7,529 bases of DNA from Treponema sp. (lineage in GTDB: Bacteria > Spirochaetota > Spirochaetia > Treponematales > Breznakiellaceae): contig JAISSG010000108.1 in the NCBI GenBank assembly GCA_031273185.1, positions 1-7,529 on the forward strand, written 5' to 3'. The notes beneath the pieces are model-generated. The model ran no database searches and was not told the origin of the DNA. It saw nothing but the letters and a program-made list of their open reading frames with translations. The position numbers were made by a program, and so were the translations under genes. Position 1 is the first letter of the stretch. Every line of letters begins with the position of its first letter. Shown here one piece after another: positions 5,956 through 7,529 of the stretch.

Positions 5956-6429
5956 GAATTTCTCCTCGTTAATATTTTCTAACCGCTCCGAATTCAGGGC
6001 GGGAAGATTCAGGTTAGGCGAATTGGTAAGGGCGGCGCGGAGAGTGCAGTTGATCTCCCCTTCTTTGTTGAACAAAAAAACAGGGGAAATGAAGCGGTAT
6101 TCTTTTTTTAAGATCGCGTCGCGCCCGCGTTCAGTCCATTCGACATCGGCCCAGACAGCCCCGCTTGCATCGGCGCAGAGGTTTTTCATCCAGCCCAAGG
6201 CAGGGGACGCGCCGCCTTTGGGGGCGGATAAATCCGTAGAATGGTTTTCATCGATAGGCAGCAGGGGAAGGCGGGCCATCGAATTGAGCGCGGTTTGTCT
6301 CGGGTTCGGGTTTTTCCATTCCCGGCCATCGCGCCCTTTTACGATTTTATCCGCCGGGACAAGCATGATCCGGCTGGGGACTTCATTTTCAAAATTGAGA
6401 GATAAAAATAGGCTGCCGGTAACTTCCAT
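5440..6429 (-). CDS. I: Mu protein I-like prohead protease/scaffold precursor
   Basis: A 329-residue protein of the Mu-like prophage I family, which is a head maturation protease with a scaffolding C-terminus. Residues 1-~150 hold the protease-type domain: SRIMLVPADKIVKGRDGREW (19-38), the family's His-containing DENHSTD (60-66), LGWMKNL, AVWADVEWTERGRDAI, KEYRFISPVF and RAALTNSPNL (131-140). Residues ~159-329 are Ala/Glu-rich and helical with a probable coiled coil (ASAAEKQLAELNAARLKQEA, ~218-238) typical of scaffolds. A nested start (see next entry) would release the scaffold alone. No convincing SD precedes the ATG at 6429, and the start codon lies in the loop of an inverted repeat. No other ATG, GTG or TTG start exists until residue 22, which would remove the first conserved strand, so I keep 6429. 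Confidence 0.88.
   Translation of the reverse strand: MEVTGSLFLSLNFENEVPSRIMLVPADKIVKGRDGREWKNPNPRQTALNSMARLPLLPIDENHSTDLSAPKGGASPALGWMKNLCADASGAVWADVEWTERGRDAILKKEYRFISPVFLFNKEGEINCTLRAALTNSPNLNLPALNSERLENINEEKFMDKALLAALGLPETATEADALAAAKAMNAAKAKADAQTDRSPVDLTAYAPRADLNAMEARASAAEKQLAELNAARLKQEAETAVDEAIKARKFAPASRAEYLALCATEAGLESFRKIAAATPAIIGEGTQAPEGTPPAGGSGVALNAEEAAVARAMGYTVEEYQKIKGGSK
5962..5967 (-). promoter_or_regulatory. Internal ribosome-binding site for the nested scaffold
   Basis: GAGGAG, 6 nt before the in-frame ATG at 5955-5953. It lies in the middle of an open frame, in an AT-rich dip that favours an unstructured initiation region. Confidence 0.65.
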
Positions 6430-6443
6430 ACCGACAGCCTATT
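6407..6443 (-). terminator. 15-bp hairpin with T-run at the mor/protein I junction
   Basis: The arms are 6407-6421 and 6429-6443 with a 7-nt loop. On the minus-strand transcript all 15 positions pair, one of them a U-G wobble; the plus-strand transcript would have a C-A mismatch there, so the structure favours the minus strand. The 3' arm runs into TTTTT (6408-6404), the shape of an intrinsic terminator. The stem contains the GGCTG/CAGCC core. It lies 33 nt after the mor stop, and the protein I ATG (6429-6427) straddles the stem end and loop. It may terminate the early transcript, control translation of protein I, or be a protein-binding dyad. Confidence 0.55.
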
Positions 6444-6475
6444 GGATCAAATGCGCGTTTTTGTACTAACAGAAA
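6430..6475 (-). other. 46-nt mor-protein I spacer without recognised promoter
   Basis: This short spacer is the only place left for the late promoter that Mor would be expected to control. I see no good -10/-35 pair, and the packaging genes that normally lie between mor and protein I are not here. Its protein-I-proximal part forms one arm of the hairpin. Confidence 0.4.
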
Positions 6476-6949
6476 TTAATGTATTTCAGCCAGTTCCAGG
6501 AACGGCAGGCAAGGCATTGTGGGTTTTAATTTTTCGCGCTGTGCCATCTTCCAGAGTTGGTAGGCGGTCATGGCGGTGATGTTATACTCTCTGGCCAGGT
6601 CGTTCATGGTACATTTATCGCCGTCGCACCGCTCGTAAATCTCAAGGGCGATGGTTTTACGGAAAGATGTCCTTTCAAGGGGGAAGTATATCTGCATAGC
6701 CCCATAAAGAGCCATGATCTTGGCAAGTATTTTTTCGGCGGCGCTGTCGCCCACCGCGCCCGCAAGGATGCCGCGCAGTCTCTTCGCGGATATTCCGCCA
6801 TCTTTTTTTGCGGGGATATAGGCCATCTGGCCTCCGTAGTACCGGCACAAGGCGCGGACTGCCCTCTGCGCGGTTTTCGATGATACTCCCTCCCCGGTAC
6901 AGGCAAGGATCAAATCTTCCACCAGAGCGTTGTCATGGAATTTAGCCAT
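6476..6949 (-). CDS. mor: Mor-family transcription activator
   Basis: A 157-residue protein of the Mor/C family, which in Mu activates the middle promoter and is needed for late gene expression. The carboxyl part holds the family's strand-turn motif (LYGAMQIYFPLE, 81-92) and the helix-turn-helix (TMNDLAREYNITAMTAYQLW, 114-133). An earlier copy of the motif, RYYGGQMAYIPAKK (36-49), precedes it. The start is the ATG at 6949, which has GGAGG (6960-6956) 6 nt upstream; an in-frame ATG at 6976 would add nine residues (MIPTPRRRC) without that SD. It overlaps the end of the GemA-like gene by 8 nt, so the two are coupled. The order GemA then Mor is the same as in Mu (gp16, mor). Confidence 0.85.
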   Translation of the reverse strand: MAKFHDNALVEDLILACTGEGVSSKTAQRAVRALCRYYGGQMAYIPAKKDGGISAKRLRGILAGAVGDSAAEKILAKIMALYGAMQIYFPLERTSFRKTIALEIYERCDGDKCTMNDLAREYNITAMTAYQLWKMAQREKLKPTMPCLPFLELAEIH

Positions 6950-7394
6950 GCAGCGCCTCCGAGGTGTCGGGATCATACCCCGCCTTGATCATCATCTCCC
7001 GGAGCGCCAGTATTACGTCCTGCGCGGTGCGAACCGTAAGGAAGCGCAGCGCCTGGACGCGGGCGATGCGGTGCACAAAGGCCAGCAAAGCCTTGTCGCT
7101 TTTGTTCCGGGCGCACCTGGCCCACATCCCCTTGATATACTCAAGCTGCGCCAATGTCGCCAAGCCTTTCTCCTCCGGCCTTACGCGATTGGGCGTTTGC
7201 TCAAAACCGTTTTTCCGCATGGCTTTCAACGCCTGCTCCAGTTGCCTCACCGTCATTTTGGCAGAGGAATCCCTGCCGCAGATCCCGTCAAGAAAAGCCC
7301 TGTAAGCCTCGTCATCCATGCCGAGTTTGGCCTTCCCGATGTGGATGAGCTGGATAAGCTGTTTGCGCCTGTTTTTGGCCGTCGCTGACCTCAT
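6942..7394 (-). CDS. gemA: GemA-like protein (DUF1018, Mu gp16)
   Basis: A 150-residue member of the GemA/gp16 family (DUF1018) found in the early-middle region of Mu-like phages; in Mu, GemA affects host gene expression and gyrase-dependent processes. Visible signatures are LIQLIHIGKAKLGMDDEAYR (13-32), the FLDGICGRDSSAKMTVRQLE stretch (34-53; helix pairs around an Asp-Ala-Tyr and a C-G core), ALKAMRKNGFE (55-65), then LAQLEYIKGMWARCARNKSD (81-100) and a helical C-terminus. GGGGGA (7406-7401) is 6 nt from the ATG. Upstream the phage sequence ends within about 20 nt at the insertion sequence, so the original early promoter is no longer adjacent. Confidence 0.88.
   Translation of the reverse strand: MRSATAKNRRKQLIQLIHIGKAKLGMDDEAYRAFLDGICGRDSSAKMTVRQLEQALKAMRKNGFEQTPNRVRPEEKGLATLAQLEYIKGMWARCARNKSDKALLAFVHRIARVQALRFLTVRTAQDVILALREMMIKAGYDPDTSEALHG
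6956..6960 (-). promoter_or_regulatory. Ribosome-binding site that sets the mor start
   Basis: GGAGG with 6-nt spacing to the ATG at 6949-6947, located in the last codons of the GemA-like gene. It argues against the longer reading from 6976. Confidence 0.7.
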
Positions 7395-7473
7395 TTTAAT
7401 TCCCCCATAGAAAGGGGCTGTCCAAGAAGTAACGATAACTTTTTTAAAAAATCCCCTAACGGAAAAAAGATGG

Positions 7474-7479
7474 TATACT
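7474..7479 (+). promoter_or_regulatory. Candidate -10 element (TATACT) of the transposase gene
   Basis: TATACT is a one-base variant of the consensus and lies 6 nt before the transposase ATG. No recognisable -35 hexamer sits 17 nt upstream. Initiation about 7 nt downstream would fall on the ATG itself, implying a leaderless transcript, and no SD precedes the ATG. Confidence 0.35.
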
Positions 7480-7485
7480 ACGGCA

Positions 7486-7529
7486 ATGAGTAAAGGAAGA
7501 AGCGATAAGGTAACGTATAAACCCTACGA
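7486..7529 (+). CDS. Transposase, first 14 codons (IS1182-like)
   Basis: The ATG at 7486 opens a plus-strand frame reading MSKGRSDKVTYKPY before the window ends. A start of this form (basic, then K-V-x-Y/F-K-P-Y) is typical of IS1182-family DDE transposases, whose next residues usually contain 'QNQ...LLPP'. Only 14 codons can be read, so the family assignment is a recollection of N-terminal pattern, not proof. There is no in-frame alternative start upstream. It diverges from the phage operon. Confidence 0.5.
   Translation, partial: MSKGRSDKVTYKPY

Larger units (their letters stand above)
7414..7529 (+). mobile_element. Left end of an insertion sequence (IS1182-like, partial)
   Basis: The segment starts with GGGGCTGTCCAAGAAGTAAC, the kind of terminal repeat common in IS1182-type and related elements, and leads into a transposase start on the plus strand. 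The element is cut by the window end, so the right inverted repeat and target duplication cannot be checked. A 12-bp TTTTTTAAAAAA palindrome (7440-7451) lies inside. The exact border may be off by a few bases; 7414 is my best estimate. Confidence 0.5.

Noticed and set aside
5858..6469. Plus-strand ORF opposite protein I (203 codons)
   Set aside because: Same reason: antisense to a conserved head protein, no SD, low-complexity Ala/Ser-rich start.
7440..7451. TTTTTTAAAAAA palindrome as a terminator
   Set aside because: It has no GC stem and sits between the IS end and its transposase start; it is more likely just AT-rich IS leader.
1..7529. Hidden cargo, defence or diversity-generating system
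   Set aside because: All space is occupied by recognised phage genes with overlaps or short gaps. I found no reverse transcriptase, template/variable repeat pair, toxin-antitoxin pair, tRNA or CRISPR repeat.

Overview
The window is a compact structural cassette of a Mu-like (transposable, contractile-tailed) prophage. Every confident gene is on the minus strand and reads right to left. Phage genes fill about 98% of positions 110-7400, with 1-8 nt overlaps or gaps of 9-46 nt. The host is bacterial but cannot be named from this sequence. GC is high in most phage genes (37 of 60 bases at 2041-2100) and lower at both window ends. I thought of a spirochaete such as Treponema, but nothing visible proves it.

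Right end (7414-7529): the left end of an insertion sequence, probably IS1182-like, with the first codons of a transposase on the plus strand. It lies just upstream of the ribosome-binding site of the first phage gene. Regulatory pair (6476-7394): a GemA/gp16-like protein (DUF1018) followed by a Mor-family late/middle gene activator.

Head (3110-6429): protein I (protease, with a nested in-frame scaffold start like Mu Z), major head protein gpT, a gp35-like protein with a repeat-rich linker, gp36 (DUF1320, head completion) and a gpG-type virion morphogenesis protein. Tail (1-3113): gp37 (DUF1834), sheath gpL, tube gpM, a gp41-like tail assembly chaperone with a second ORF in the -1 frame, and the start of the tape measure protein. 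Overlapping stop and start codons link most genes and point to one translationally coupled late operon. Mor probably switches it on.

Several things depart from phage Mu. The lysis, terminase, portal and gpF genes expected between Mor and protein I are absent; only 46 nt separate the two genes. A 15-bp inverted repeat ending in a T-run sits in that junction and places the protein I start codon in its loop. The gpG gene is downstream of gp36, not upstream of protein I. The tape-measure frame changes abruptly to AT-rich, unphage-like sequence at about position 110. With mobile or repeat-like sequence at both ends, the prophage may be rearranged or decayed, or the window may be a contig that breaks at repeats. 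I found no RNA gene, CRISPR array or cargo/defence gene.
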